64,000 nucleotides of DNA from CAYRGG01 sp964423745. Its GTDB lineage: Bacteria; Pseudomonadota; Gammaproteobacteria; Competibacterales; Competibacteraceae. Position 1 is the stretch's first letter; each line of letters opens with the position of its first letter. The stretch lies in contig CAYRGG010000006.1 in assembly GCA_964423745.1 (NCBI GenBank), positions 45,009-109,008 of the forward strand. The letters are read 5' to 3'. Under the pieces are notes generated by a model, which was not told where the DNA came from, did not search any database, and saw only the letters and a list, made by a program, of their open reading frames with translations. Shown piece by piece: positions 51,570 to 59,758 of the stretch. Made by a program: the position numbers and the translations under genes.

Positions 51570-52259
51570 TTACGCATTGATTTCTTTGAATGCCAGAGCG
51601 TGTTTCTTATTGCGCCGTCGCTCCCGGTGGGCATCGATCATGTTTTTGATGGCGATCAGTAGTCCTAAACCCATAAAAGCCCCGGGTGGTAGGACCGCCA
51701 GTAGGAAACCTCGGTACTCGGAAATCATCTGTAATGTCATATTCCGGGCGGCTTCGCCGAACATAAGATGAGCTTGACTAAATAACGTACCCTGGCCAAT
51801 GAGCTCCCGCAATCCACCCAGTAGTATCAGCGCCATGGCAAACCCAAGGCCGGTGACAAAACCATCCAAGGCGGCTCGGGGTACGCTGTTTTTCGATGCA
51901 AAAGCCTCGGCGCGGCCAATGATGGCGCAGTTGGTGACGATGAGAGGAATAAAAATACCTAATAGTTTGTAAAGTTCATGCCAGAAGGCATTCATAATCA
52001 GTTCAATGGTGGTCACAAACGATGCGATAACCAGCACAAAAATAGGAATCCGCACTTCAGGCCGGACTAAATTGCGGATCAAGGATACGGTGGTGTTAGA
52101 CGCGGTCAGTACCAGGATGGTGGCAAGCCCTAAGCCCAAGGCGTTGATAACGGTGTTAGAAACCGCCAGTAGCGGACACAATCCCAACAATTGCACAAAA
52201 CCCGCATTATTGTTCCATAAACCATCCGCCACGATTTGTCTATAAGGCGTCGGTGTCAT
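51570..52259 (-). CDS. rsxE: Rnf/Rsx complex subunit E
   Basis: A 229-residue membrane subunit with six helices. It shows GLCPLLAVSNTVINALGLGLA, IFIPLIVTNCAIIGRAEAFA and ending helices. RsxE and RsxA are paralogues that enclose a membrane iron-sulfur site. Its start overlaps the rsxG stop (ATGA). Confidence 0.96.
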   Translation of the reverse strand: MTPTPYRQIVADGLWNNNAGFVQLLGLCPLLAVSNTVINALGLGLATILVLTASNTTVSLIRNLVRPEVRIPIFVLVIASFVTTIELIMNAFWHELYKLLGIFIPLIVTNCAIIGRAEAFASKNSVPRAALDGFVTGLGFAMALILLGGLRELIGQGTLFSQAHLMFGEAARNMTLQMISEYRGFLLAVLPPGAFMGLGLLIAIKNMIDAHRERRRNKKHALAFKEINA

Positions 52260-52906
52260 GAGGGATGTTCCTCTTCTGATGATTGTTGGGCGCTAAACAA
52301 ATGGTCCTGATTTTTTTCAACATACACAAGAAAACGGCGTACAGCCCTAACCACCGCCCGGGGTGTTACCGTAGCGCCGGTAAACTGGTCAAAAACGCCG
52401 CCGTCCTTCTCCACTTTCCATTTGCTAAGGGGTGGATTGGTCAAGGTTTTGCCTGCAAAAGCACGAATCCAATCGGAGCGCTCGATCTCGATAGCGTCCC
52501 CTAAGCCGGGCGTTTCTCGATGATTTAGAACCCGTACCCCCGCTAAGGCGCCATCTACATAAACACCTACCAACAGTTTAATGGGACCACTGTAACCGTT
52601 AGGCGCTACGGGTGTGGCGAATAGAGCAACGGGTTGCTGGTTTCGATAGGCGCGATAGACGGTGACTGGCTGCGCTGTGCCCAGTGCTTCGGGAGCGACG
52701 ATGTGTAGTGTATCTTGTAATATGGTATTGTCGTAACGATCCGCAGGCACTAAGGCATTGAGGTTTTCTAATAGGGCAGCCTCCTCACTGGCGGCGATAC
52801 GTTCTTCAGTGACGATCAAAGTGACTGTTACAAGACCAGTGCCGACCACCGCAAAACCTATGAGTAATCCCGCTGCTCTGAGCATGTGACGAAGCATGGT
52901 CTGCAT
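52256..52906 (-). CDS. rsxG: Rnf/Rsx complex subunit G (FMN protein)
   Basis: A 216-residue subunit with one N-terminal transmembrane helix (GLLIGFAVVGTGLVTVTLIV) and a periplasmic FMN-binding domain. The covalent FMN threonine is in FTGATVTPRAVV. The start overlaps the rsxD stop by one base (TGATG). Confidence 0.96.
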   Translation of the reverse strand: MQTMLRHMLRAAGLLIGFAVVGTGLVTVTLIVTEERIAASEEAALLENLNALVPADRYDNTILQDTLHIVAPEALGTAQPVTVYRAYRNQQPVALFATPVAPNGYSGPIKLLVGVYVDGALAGVRVLNHRETPGLGDAIEIERSDWIRAFAGKTLTNPPLSKWKVEKDGGVFDQFTGATVTPRAVVRAVRRFLVYVEKNQDHLFSAQQSSEEEHPS

Positions 52907-53925
52907 CAGCGTCGGGCTCCAAAAACCTGTGGCTGGGTATAGTAGTCGATGGTGGGTGCGGTGATGTTCATCAGTAGTACCGCAAAGGCAACCCCATCGG
53001 GATATGCGCCGAGGCTGCGAATAATAAAAGTGAGAATGCCAATGCCAGCGCCATAGAGCAGGCGGCCTTTGGGTGTGGTAGCCGCCGAAACGGGATCGGT
53101 GGCGATAAAAAAAGCACCGTAAATAGATGAAAAGCTAAATACATGGAACCAAGGGGAAGCGTTAGCTTGGGGGTCAATGATAAAAAAGATGCCCGCTAAA
53201 ATCCCTAGGCTTGCGAGCATGGCGAGAGGCATTTGCCAAGCGGCGGTGCGTGTATAAACCAGCCACAAACCCCCACCAAGAAAAGCCAGCGTGGGCCATT
53301 CCCAATGACGACCGGCAAAAACTCCCCACACAGGTTCCTGACTGATGATATCGGCCATGGATAAGCCTTCGTGAAGTTGGGTTTTAACCGTATCCAAGGG
53401 GGTCGCCCCGCTGATGGCGTCCAACGCCAAAGCGGATGGTCCCGAAAAGATGACTTGAGCAGCGCCAACAATATTTAGATCGTGCTGGGTCGAGGGCCAG
53501 GTACTCATCTCTAAAGGAAATGAGATTAACAGCACCACATAACCCACCATGGCAGGATTAAATGGATTGTAACCGAGTCCGCCATAGAGATGTTTTGCCA
53601 CAATGATTGCGAAGCTGACGCCGACGACGACAACCCACCAAGGGGCTAAAGCAGGGATCGCCACAGCCAATAACCAAGCGGTGACTAATGCGCTGCAGTC
53701 GCTCAAATAAAACCTTAACGGTTTGCCTCGTAGCCCTAGCATGACTGTTTCGGCGATCAAGGTTGTCAGACTAGCGAGGATTAATTGCACCACAACGCCC
53801 CAACCAAACACCCCGACGAGAACCACGACACCTGGCACCATAGCATACAATACCCGCTGCATAACCTGGGAAACGCTGACGCCCATGAATAAGTGAGGCG
53901 ATGAAGGGGTTGCGGTAAACTGCAC
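52906..53925 (-). CDS. rsxD: Rnf/Rsx complex subunit D
   Basis: A 339-residue membrane subunit with about nine helices. It carries a covalently bound FMN at the threonine of DAISGATPLDTVK. Conserved GGLGYNPFNPAMVGYVVLL and FFIATDPVSAATTPKGR segments identify RnfD. It works in electron transfer between NADH and ferredoxin coupled to ion movement. Confidence 0.96.
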   Translation of the reverse strand: MQFTATPSSPHLFMGVSVSQVMQRVLYAMVPGVVVLVGVFGWGVVVQLILASLTTLIAETVMLGLRGKPLRFYLSDCSALVTAWLLAVAIPALAPWWVVVVGVSFAIIVAKHLYGGLGYNPFNPAMVGYVVLLISFPLEMSTWPSTQHDLNIVGAAQVIFSGPSALALDAISGATPLDTVKTQLHEGLSMADIISQEPVWGVFAGRHWEWPTLAFLGGGLWLVYTRTAAWQMPLAMLASLGILAGIFFIIDPQANASPWFHVFSFSSIYGAFFIATDPVSAATTPKGRLLYGAGIGILTFIIRSLGAYPDGVAFAVLLMNITAPTIDYYTQPQVFGARR

Positions 53926-53931
53926 GGGTCG

Positions 53932-55572
53932 TCAAGTATCCGATATGGCCGAATCTGTGCGGGCGATTGGGTCAGCAGAAGAAGCCTGCGTTGCACTGTT
54001 TTCCTCTGTGTGGCTCGTAACAGTGTCTTGTGATTTTGCCTTGGCGCGCGCCACCGCGGCTTCGAGTGCCGATTTTAGTGGATCTTTTCCGTCAGAGGTT
54101 TGCTGCAACGCCGCTTTCTTTTTGCGTAATTTGGCTTCCTTAGCCTGTTTTTCCTGGTCTAGGCGGGCTTGATGGAAAGCGTGCCGTTGCCGAGCTATAT
54201 GGGCTTTTTGGCGGTCGCGTTCCTGGGTCCAAATCTCTGTCTTTGCAAAACGATAGTACTGCACTAAGGGAATATGACTTGGGCAAACGGTGGCGCAGCA
54301 GCCGCATTCGATACAGTCAAACAAATGATAGTCTTGGGTTTTGGCGAAGTCTTTCGCCCGCGCATACCAATACAACTGTTGCGGCAATAAATTGGCTGGA
54401 CAAACATCCGCGCAGGCGCCACAGCGTATGCAGGGCATGGCTGGGGTGGGAGACGTCAGTTCCGCGGTGCTCGCAACCAGCAGACAATTACTGCCTTTAG
54501 TGACCGGCGCCTGATCCGTGTGTAGGGCAAAACCCATCATGGGGCCACCTATAATCATACGCTCCACATGACCTTGGTAGCCGCCGCATTGGTCAATCAA
54601 TTGAGCCATGGGGGTGCCTATCAATACCTCCAGCACTTTTGGTTGGCGAACCCCTTGCCCGGTTACCGTGACATATCGAGAAATAAGCGGGCGACCTTCC
54701 ACAACAGCTTCATAAACCGCCACAGCGGTACCCACGTTATGGCAAACCATGCCTATTTCCGGAGGGATACCGTGGCTAGGCACTTCGCGACCGGTAAGCA
54801 CTTTGATAAGCTGTTTTTCGCCGCCAACAGGATACTGGGTGGGTACCTGGCGTAATACAACACCCGCGGTTTGTGGGCCAAAACCTTTAAAGGCTTCTTT
54901 GAGGGCTTTATAGGCTTGTGGTTTATTGTCCTCCACGGCGATGATAGCTGTTTTCGCCTGTAGGGCATGACGCATAATCAATAATCCGGCGATGATTTCT
55001 TCAGGACGCTGGCGCATCAACATATCATCGCAGGTGATATAGGGTTCGCATTCAGCGCCGTTGAGGATAAGCAGGTCAATAGCGCCGTCAGGGCTCCCAT
55101 TGAGCTTTACCGCAGAGGGAAAAGCAGCACCGCCTAGGCCGACAATACCGGCTTGCCGGACTCGTCTGCGGAGTTCTGTGGGGGCCAGGGTTGAGTAATC
55201 GGTTAGCGGCGCAGGCAGCTCGCCCCATTGGTCTTGGCCATCGGTATCCAGCACAAGACAGGGTGCGGATAGCCCTGATGGATGAGCTATGGGTCGTTCT
55301 TCTAGGGCGCTGATAATGCCGGAACTGGGTGCGTGAATAGAGGCGCTGAGATCACCGTCAGCCTTGGCCAGGATTTGGCCTTTGAAAACATGCTCGCCCA
55401 CGGCAACGACGGGTTTGGCGGCTGTGCCGATATGTTGCTGGAGGGGCAGAATCAGTTGTTTAGGCAATGGCGCGGGGCGTACCGTCTGTTGAGTGGATTC
55501 ACGCTTATGGGGATCGAGATGAAGCCCTCCGTGGAATGTCCGTCGTTGGGAAAAAAATTTACTAAACAGCAT
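53932..55572 (-). CDS. rsxC: Rnf/Rsx complex subunit C
   Basis: A 546-residue peripheral subunit. It has the NADH/FMN part (GLGGAAFPSAVKLNG, ILNGAECEPYITCDD) and two 4Fe-4S motifs (CIRCGACADVCPANLLP, CIECGCCATVCPSHIP). After these comes a Lys/Ala-rich tail of about 90 residues, shorter than the repeat-rich tail of E. coli RsxC. The start overlaps the rsxB stop by 11 bp. Confidence 0.96.
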   Translation of the reverse strand: MLFSKFFSQRRTFHGGLHLDPHKRESTQQTVRPAPLPKQLILPLQQHIGTAAKPVVAVGEHVFKGQILAKADGDLSASIHAPSSGIISALEERPIAHPSGLSAPCLVLDTDGQDQWGELPAPLTDYSTLAPTELRRRVRQAGIVGLGGAAFPSAVKLNGSPDGAIDLLILNGAECEPYITCDDMLMRQRPEEIIAGLLIMRHALQAKTAIIAVEDNKPQAYKALKEAFKGFGPQTAGVVLRQVPTQYPVGGEKQLIKVLTGREVPSHGIPPEIGMVCHNVGTAVAVYEAVVEGRPLISRYVTVTGQGVRQPKVLEVLIGTPMAQLIDQCGGYQGHVERMIIGGPMMGFALHTDQAPVTKGSNCLLVASTAELTSPTPAMPCIRCGACADVCPANLLPQQLYWYARAKDFAKTQDYHLFDCIECGCCATVCPSHIPLVQYYRFAKTEIWTQERDRQKAHIARQRHAFHQARLDQEKQAKEAKLRKKKAALQQTSDGKDPLKSALEAAVARAKAKSQDTVTSHTEENSATQASSADPIARTDSAISDT

Positions 55573-56113
55573 TTCTGAAAATTGATGTTGGATAAGGCCA
55601 TTTCCAGGTGGCTAGGTTTTCCGGTAGGGGTTCCATGGTAATACAGTCTACCGGGCAAGGGGCCACACACAATTCACAACCGGTACATTCCTCGTCGATC
55701 ACCGTATGCATTTGCTTGGCTGCTCCTAAAATAGCATCCACCGGACAGGCTTGAATGCATAAGGTACACCCGATACAGATTTGTTCATCGATGGCGGCCA
55801 CCATCTTGGGTTTTACCGTACCGTGTTCTGGGTTTAAGGGTTTCGGGTCACGACCTAATAGGTTAGCCAATGCTTGAACCCCCGCTTCGCCCCCAGGAGG
55901 ACATTGATTGATGTCTGCTTCGTCCGCGGCAATGGCTTCTGCGTAGGGACGGCAACCAGGATAACCGCATTGTCCGCATTGGGTTTGTGGTAACAGTGTG
56001 TCGATGCGGTCTACCACAGGATCTGCCTCAAGCCTAAAACGCACCGCCGCAAAACCCAGTAATAAACCAAACACGCCTGCCAATATACTGAGTGCAAGAA
56101 CTCCCGTGAGCAT
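55562..56113 (-). CDS. rsxB: Rnf/Rsx complex subunit B (ferredoxin)
   Basis: A 183-residue ferredoxin with an N-terminal membrane helix (VLALSILAGVFGLLLGFAAV), a 4Fe-4S cluster in LLPQTQCGQCGYPGCRPYA and two more in CIGCTLCIQACPVDA and CTGCELCVAPCPVDC. It passes electrons in the Rnf complex. It follows rsxA by 3 bp. Confidence 0.97.
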   Translation of the reverse strand: MLTGVLALSILAGVFGLLLGFAAVRFRLEADPVVDRIDTLLPQTQCGQCGYPGCRPYAEAIAADEADINQCPPGGEAGVQALANLLGRDPKPLNPEHGTVKPKMVAAIDEQICIGCTLCIQACPVDAILGAAKQMHTVIDEECTGCELCVAPCPVDCITMEPLPENLATWKWPYPTSIFRNAV

Positions 56114-56116
56114 GTT

Positions 56117-56698
56117 TTATCCTCTCACCAAACCGGCAAAACCCATAAAAGCTAGAGACATGAGTCCGGCGGTTATAAGAGCGATGGCGGAGCCTTGAAA
56201 ATAAACCGGCACATCGGCCGCCGCTATGCGTTCCCGCAACCCCGCAAAAAAAATCATCACCATGGAAAAGCCGAGGGCGGCGCCAAAGCCATAGAGCCCT
56301 GATTCGATAAAACCGTTTTGTTCTTGAATATTCAGCAAAGCGACACCTAAAACAGCACAATTCGTAGTAATCAAAGGCAAAAAAATACCTAATACGCGAT
56401 ACAACAAGGGACTCGTTTTATGGACCACCATTTCGGTGAACTGAACCACCACGGCAATCACTAAAATGAAGGTGATGGTGCGCAGGTACTCTAAACCCAG
56501 TGGCGCTAGCAGATAGGTATGGGTCAAATAGGCGCAAACCGACGACAGGGTCAGTACAAAGGTGGTTGCGAGACCCATACCTACCGCCGTTTCAAGCTTA
56601 CGGGAAACCCCCATAAAGGGACATAAGCCTAAAAATTTAACCAGTACAAAATTGTTGACCAAAATAGTACTGACGAGGATAAGCGCATAAGCTTCCAA
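56117..56698 (-). CDS. rsxA: Rnf/Rsx complex subunit A
   Basis: A 193-residue membrane subunit with six helices: ILVNNFVLVKFLGLCPFMGV, LPLITTNCAVLGVALLN and GFSMVMIFFAGLRERI identify RsxA. First gene of the rsxABCDGE-nth operon. Confidence 0.97.
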   Translation of the reverse strand: MEAYALILVSTILVNNFVLVKFLGLCPFMGVSRKLETAVGMGLATTFVLTLSSVCAYLTHTYLLAPLGLEYLRTITFILVIAVVVQFTEMVVHKTSPLLYRVLGIFLPLITTNCAVLGVALLNIQEQNGFIESGLYGFGAALGFSMVMIFFAGLRERIAAADVPVYFQGSAIALITAGLMSLAFMGFAGLVRG

Positions 56699-56729
56699 AG
56701 TAGGTCCCCATCATGCTTAAAGTTATAAG

Positions 56730-56807
56730 TTATTTACCAACAATGGCATGTTTTGTAGGTTTATGCTCGCCTTCTAAACCTTTAGCGATTTTTATGTCCA
56801 AATCCAT
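56730..56807 (-). CDS. Candidate 25-residue small protein after argF
   Basis: An ATG 2 bp beyond the argF stop opens a frame MDLDIKIAKGLEGEHKPTKH, continuing to a TAA. It lies in the argF-rsxA gap and could be translated by coupling. It has no recognised family, and its composition alone does not prove coding. Confidence 0.25.
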   Translation of the reverse strand: MDLDIKIAKGLEGEHKPTKHAIVGK

Positions 56808-56809
56808 GT

Positions 56810-57727
56810 TTAAGCACACTCTTTTTGCAATAATAAAAACTCCAACAGGGCTTTTTGGGCATGCAGACGGTTTTCTGCTTCATCCCATACCCGACTTTGC
56901 GGACCATCAATAACCTCAGCAGTGACTTCTTCACCCCGATGGGCGGGTAGGCAATGCAAAAAGATAGCATCGGGTTTTGCCTGAGCCATCACTTGCGCGT
57001 TGACTTGATAAGCGGTAAAAGCATTCATTTTTTGCGAGCTTTCCTGTTCCTGACCCATACTCGCCCATACGTCTGTGGCAATCAGGTCAGCCCCTTGAGC
57101 AGCGACTAAGGGATCCCGAAGTAGCTCCACATGGCTAGTGGCATTGTTGAGCAGCTTTGAATCGGGTTCGTAACCTTCTGGAACAGCAACACGTAATTGA
57201 AAATCGAACTGTTTTGCCGCATTCATATAGCTATTGCAGACGTTATTACCGTCGCCAAGCCAAGTCACCGTTTTGCCTTGAATGGAGCCTTTGTGTTCTA
57301 TAAACGTTTGTACACTGGCCAATAGTTGGCAGGGATGACAAGTATCGGTAAGACCATTGATGACCGGCACCGACGAGTGTTGTGCAAAACACTCCACATT
57401 GGCGTGGGCAAAGGTGCGGATCATGATGACATCCACCATGCTAGACAGTACCCGGGCGGTGTCTTGCAGGGGTTCGCCGCGACCCAGTTGGGTATCTCGG
57501 GGCGATAAAAAAATAGCGCTACCTCCTAGTTGGGCTATACCCGCCTCAAAGGAAACGCGGGTTCGAGTAGAAGCCTTTTCGAATACCATGCCCAAAATTT
57601 TGTGGGATAAGGGCGTGTAACTTTTACCCCGATAATGGATTTTTTTTAGCTCAATGGCACGCTGAACAAGTTTTTGCAATTCTTTAGGCGTCATGTCCAT
57701 TAAAGTTAAAAAGTGCCGTATCTTCAT
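56810..57727 (-). CDS. argF: Ornithine carbamoyltransferase
   Basis: A 305-residue enzyme that makes citrulline from ornithine and carbamoyl phosphate. It shows FEKASTRTRVSFEAG (carbamoyl phosphate), the DxxxSM-type DVWASMGQE and the HCLPAHRGEEV ornithine loop. The length is typical. It does not share an operon with other arginine genes in this window. Confidence 0.97.
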   Translation of the reverse strand: MKIRHFLTLMDMTPKELQKLVQRAIELKKIHYRGKSYTPLSHKILGMVFEKASTRTRVSFEAGIAQLGGSAIFLSPRDTQLGRGEPLQDTARVLSSMVDVIMIRTFAHANVECFAQHSSVPVINGLTDTCHPCQLLASVQTFIEHKGSIQGKTVTWLGDGNNVCNSYMNAAKQFDFQLRVAVPEGYEPDSKLLNNATSHVELLRDPLVAAQGADLIATDVWASMGQEQESSQKMNAFTAYQVNAQVMAQAKPDAIFLHCLPAHRGEEVTAEVIDGPQSRVWDEAENRLHAQKALLEFLLLQKECA

Positions 57728-57947
57728 TTATATTCCACTAAGTCAAAGAGTGCTCAATTTTGATGAGGCTTTACAAGAAAGAAACGCTGTTAAAAAGCCA
57801 ACGGCGTAGCTACCCTATGCGTCCTTATGGCATCCCATTTAGATAGGGTATTTTTAAAGAAAAACCGCTAACTTAGCGACTTCTCCTTGCGTTTGCAATA
57901 GCTAAACTTTGTAAAACTTAGGTTGTTGTCGACGAGAAAAAAATATT

Positions 57948-58091
57948 AGAACCTGTTTTAAAACCCCGCGACGTTCGCCAAATCAAGGCGCAGCCCCTTC
58001 GAGCAGCGCAGTTTACAGGTAGTAAATGAGCAGCGGAGAAGGGTCTGTAACGCCGAATTAGCGGACATGAGCAGATTTTAAAACAGGTTCT
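57948..58091. repeat. MITE-like palindromic element, copy 2 (144 bp)
   Basis: The terminal inverted repeats AGAACCTGTTTTAAAA and TTTTAAAACAGGTTCT are perfect. The central 90 bp closely match the copy at 36943-37088 (GCGCAGCCCCTTCGAGCAGC is shared), while the termini differ at a few bases in a compensated way that keeps pairing. The right end reaches the stop codon of the following minus-strand gene. The rest of the gap 57728-57947 holds the argF upstream region and no gene. Confidence 0.85.
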
Positions 58092-58618
58092 TAATGGCGC
58101 AATCGCCAGGAGGGTCGGTCGGCGTTGTCCATAAGACCGTGATGCTGCAGCCAGTTTCGGGCATCATCGGCATCGTTCTCAAACCAGGCGCGGGTTGAAC
58201 CCAATCGAAAGCTATAACCCCATGCATCCATGTCAGCAAACAAACGGGTTTGTCCAATGTCGGGTAAATAATCCGTAAGCACTACTTGCAGATAGCAAAC
58301 TGCAGCCTCTTCGGTGTCATCGCCACCGGCATTGGTGTGCAGAGAAGCACGCCGCGAGGCGTCCATACACACATAATGACACATCTCATGTAAAACTGAG
58401 TGTACCGGCGTCGCTTGATTAACCCAAACACTATTGCCAATCAAGCCGGCTTCGTCGTCACCCCAGAAACTACCAGGAATAGGATAGGGTGGATCAGCCC
58501 AGCAAAGCTGAAGCCCGTAACGTGCTAGCAGGGTAAGAAGGGATTTTTTATTGACAGTACGGCAGGTTGTGACAAGGTCCGGCAAATGCTGTGGCGGTGA
58601 GGTTTGCGCGATTGCCAT
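58091..58618 (-). CDS. HExxH metallopeptidase-like protein
   Basis: A 175-residue protein with the zinc-protease motif VLHEMCHYVCM. A downstream acidic helix (GGDDTEEAAVCYLQVVL) could supply the third ligand. No signal peptide is seen. Similar short proteins lie near nusB in gammaproteobacteria. Its TAA stop shares its first base with the end of the MITE-like element, so the insertion may have supplied or moved the end of the gene. Confidence 0.7.
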   Translation of the reverse strand: MAIAQTSPPQHLPDLVTTCRTVNKKSLLTLLARYGLQLCWADPPYPIPGSFWGDDEAGLIGNSVWVNQATPVHSVLHEMCHYVCMDASRRASLHTNAGGDDTEEAAVCYLQVVLTDYLPDIGQTRLFADMDAWGYSFRLGSTRAWFENDADDARNWLQHHGLMDNADRPSWRLRH

Positions 58619-58644
58619 AATAATAATGAAAAAATAACATTAAC

Positions 58645-59103
58645 TCAGCGAAGTTTATCAATTTCGATGGCGCGTACTTTGTGAGCAATTTTGTCCAGCA
58701 CACCGTTGATGAAGCGGTGGCCTTGTTCAGCACCAAATTTCTTTGCCATTTCTACCCCTTCGTTGATAACCACGCGATAGGGAATATCCAATCGATAGGC
58801 CAGTTCGTAGGCTGCGATACGCAGAATCGCTCGTTCCACCGGATCCACCTGATCGGGTGGACGATCGAGAAAAGGCATGAGAATCTCGTCGATGCGATCC
58901 AATTGTCCTAATATCTGCTGTAATAACTCCTGAAAATAAGCGATATCTGTCTTGCGCATATCTTGATCGGCAAGAAATTGCTCAGTTAGGCTGGTTAAAT
59001 CATGCCCTGTCATTTGCCATTGATAAAGAGCCTGCATCGCATAGCGACGGGCTAAACTACGTCCTCGGGCAAAATTTTTCTGTCTGGCTGAACCATGGGT
59101 CAA
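58645..59103 (-). CDS. nusB: Transcription antitermination factor NusB
   Basis: A 152-residue all-helical protein of rRNA antitermination. It shows RSLARRYAMQALYQWQMTG and ILRIAAYELAYRLDIPYRVV with INEGVEMAKKFGAEQGHRFI and NGVLDKIAHKVR. Its start overlaps the ribH stop (ATGA), the conserved ribH-nusB arrangement. Confidence 0.97.
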   Translation of the reverse strand: MTHGSARQKNFARGRSLARRYAMQALYQWQMTGHDLTSLTEQFLADQDMRKTDIAYFQELLQQILGQLDRIDEILMPFLDRPPDQVDPVERAILRIAAYELAYRLDIPYRVVINEGVEMAKKFGAEQGHRFINGVLDKIAHKVRAIEIDKLR

Positions 59104-59576
59104 CCGGATATTCCCCGCAGCAAATTGACCATTTCCAGAACAGAAAGGGCAGCTTCGGCGCCTTTATTGCCGGCTTTCGTGCCTGCTCGTTCCACAGCTT
59201 GATCGATGGTATCTACCGTCAGTACGCCAAAACCGATGGGAATATCGTGTTGCAAAGATACCATAGCCAAACCCTTGGTGCATTCGCCAGCCACATAGTC
59301 AAAATGAGGCGTGGCGCCGCGGATTACAGCTCCCAGAGCGATGATGCCGTCATAACGTTCGGTGGCTGCAAGCCGTTGGGCGGCAAGTGGCATCTCAAAG
59401 GCGCCCGGCACCCGCACCAACTCTATATCGTGGTCGCCAACGCCATGCCGGAGCAAGACGTCTTGAGCGCCAGCTATTAAGTGCTCTACGATAAATTGGT
59501 TATAACGTGCGGCCAAAAGGGCGAAACGCCCTGGTAGCACGACAAAATTGCCTTCAATGGTTTTTAAATTTTGCAT
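59100..59576 (-). CDS. ribH: 6,7-dimethyl-8-ribityllumazine synthase
   Basis: A 158-residue lumazine synthase, the penultimate step of riboflavin synthesis. It has the VRVPGAFEMPLAAQRLA strand-helix, the ALGAVIRGATPHFDYVAGE active site (His) and IPIGFGVLTVDTIDQA. The ATG at 59576 gives the usual start; a longer frame would run into the repeat element upstream. Confidence 0.96.
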   Translation of the reverse strand: MQNLKTIEGNFVVLPGRFALLAARYNQFIVEHLIAGAQDVLLRHGVGDHDIELVRVPGAFEMPLAAQRLAATERYDGIIALGAVIRGATPHFDYVAGECTKGLAMVSLQHDIPIGFGVLTVDTIDQAVERAGTKAGNKGAEAALSVLEMVNLLRGISG

Positions 59577-59602
59577 CGTAATGGTTCCAGTAAATTTAAT
59601 AA

Positions 59603-59737
59603 GGTCAGGACTTACGCAGCTCGTTCCAGAAGACGCCGTAAACACTTCGCTGTGGGCTTGATGACGGCCATCCAGGCCGTCAACACTTCTTGCACGAGCT
59701 ACCCAAGTCCTGCTTATGTGTAGGTTTTGCGTAAGCC
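59603..59737. repeat. Palindromic repeat element between ribBA and ribH
   Basis: It begins GGTCAGGACTTACGCA and ends TGCGTAAGCC, arms that are near-inverted and resemble IS termini (GTCAGGACTTACGCA type). Inside lie a further inverted pair (CAGGACTT with AAGTCCTG, AGCTCGT with ACGAGCT) and a perfect hairpin GACGGCC-ATCCA-GGCCGTC. It carries no gene. It looks like a nonautonomous mobile element inserted within the riboflavin gene string. Confidence 0.65.
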
Positions 59738-59758
59738 ATGAAGGTAAAGGCGTATGTG

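Noticed and set aside
53945..54172. Plus-strand frame of 75 codons opposite the rsxC tail
   Set aside because: It is a shadow of the Ala/Lys-rich rsxC end on the other strand and has no start signal.
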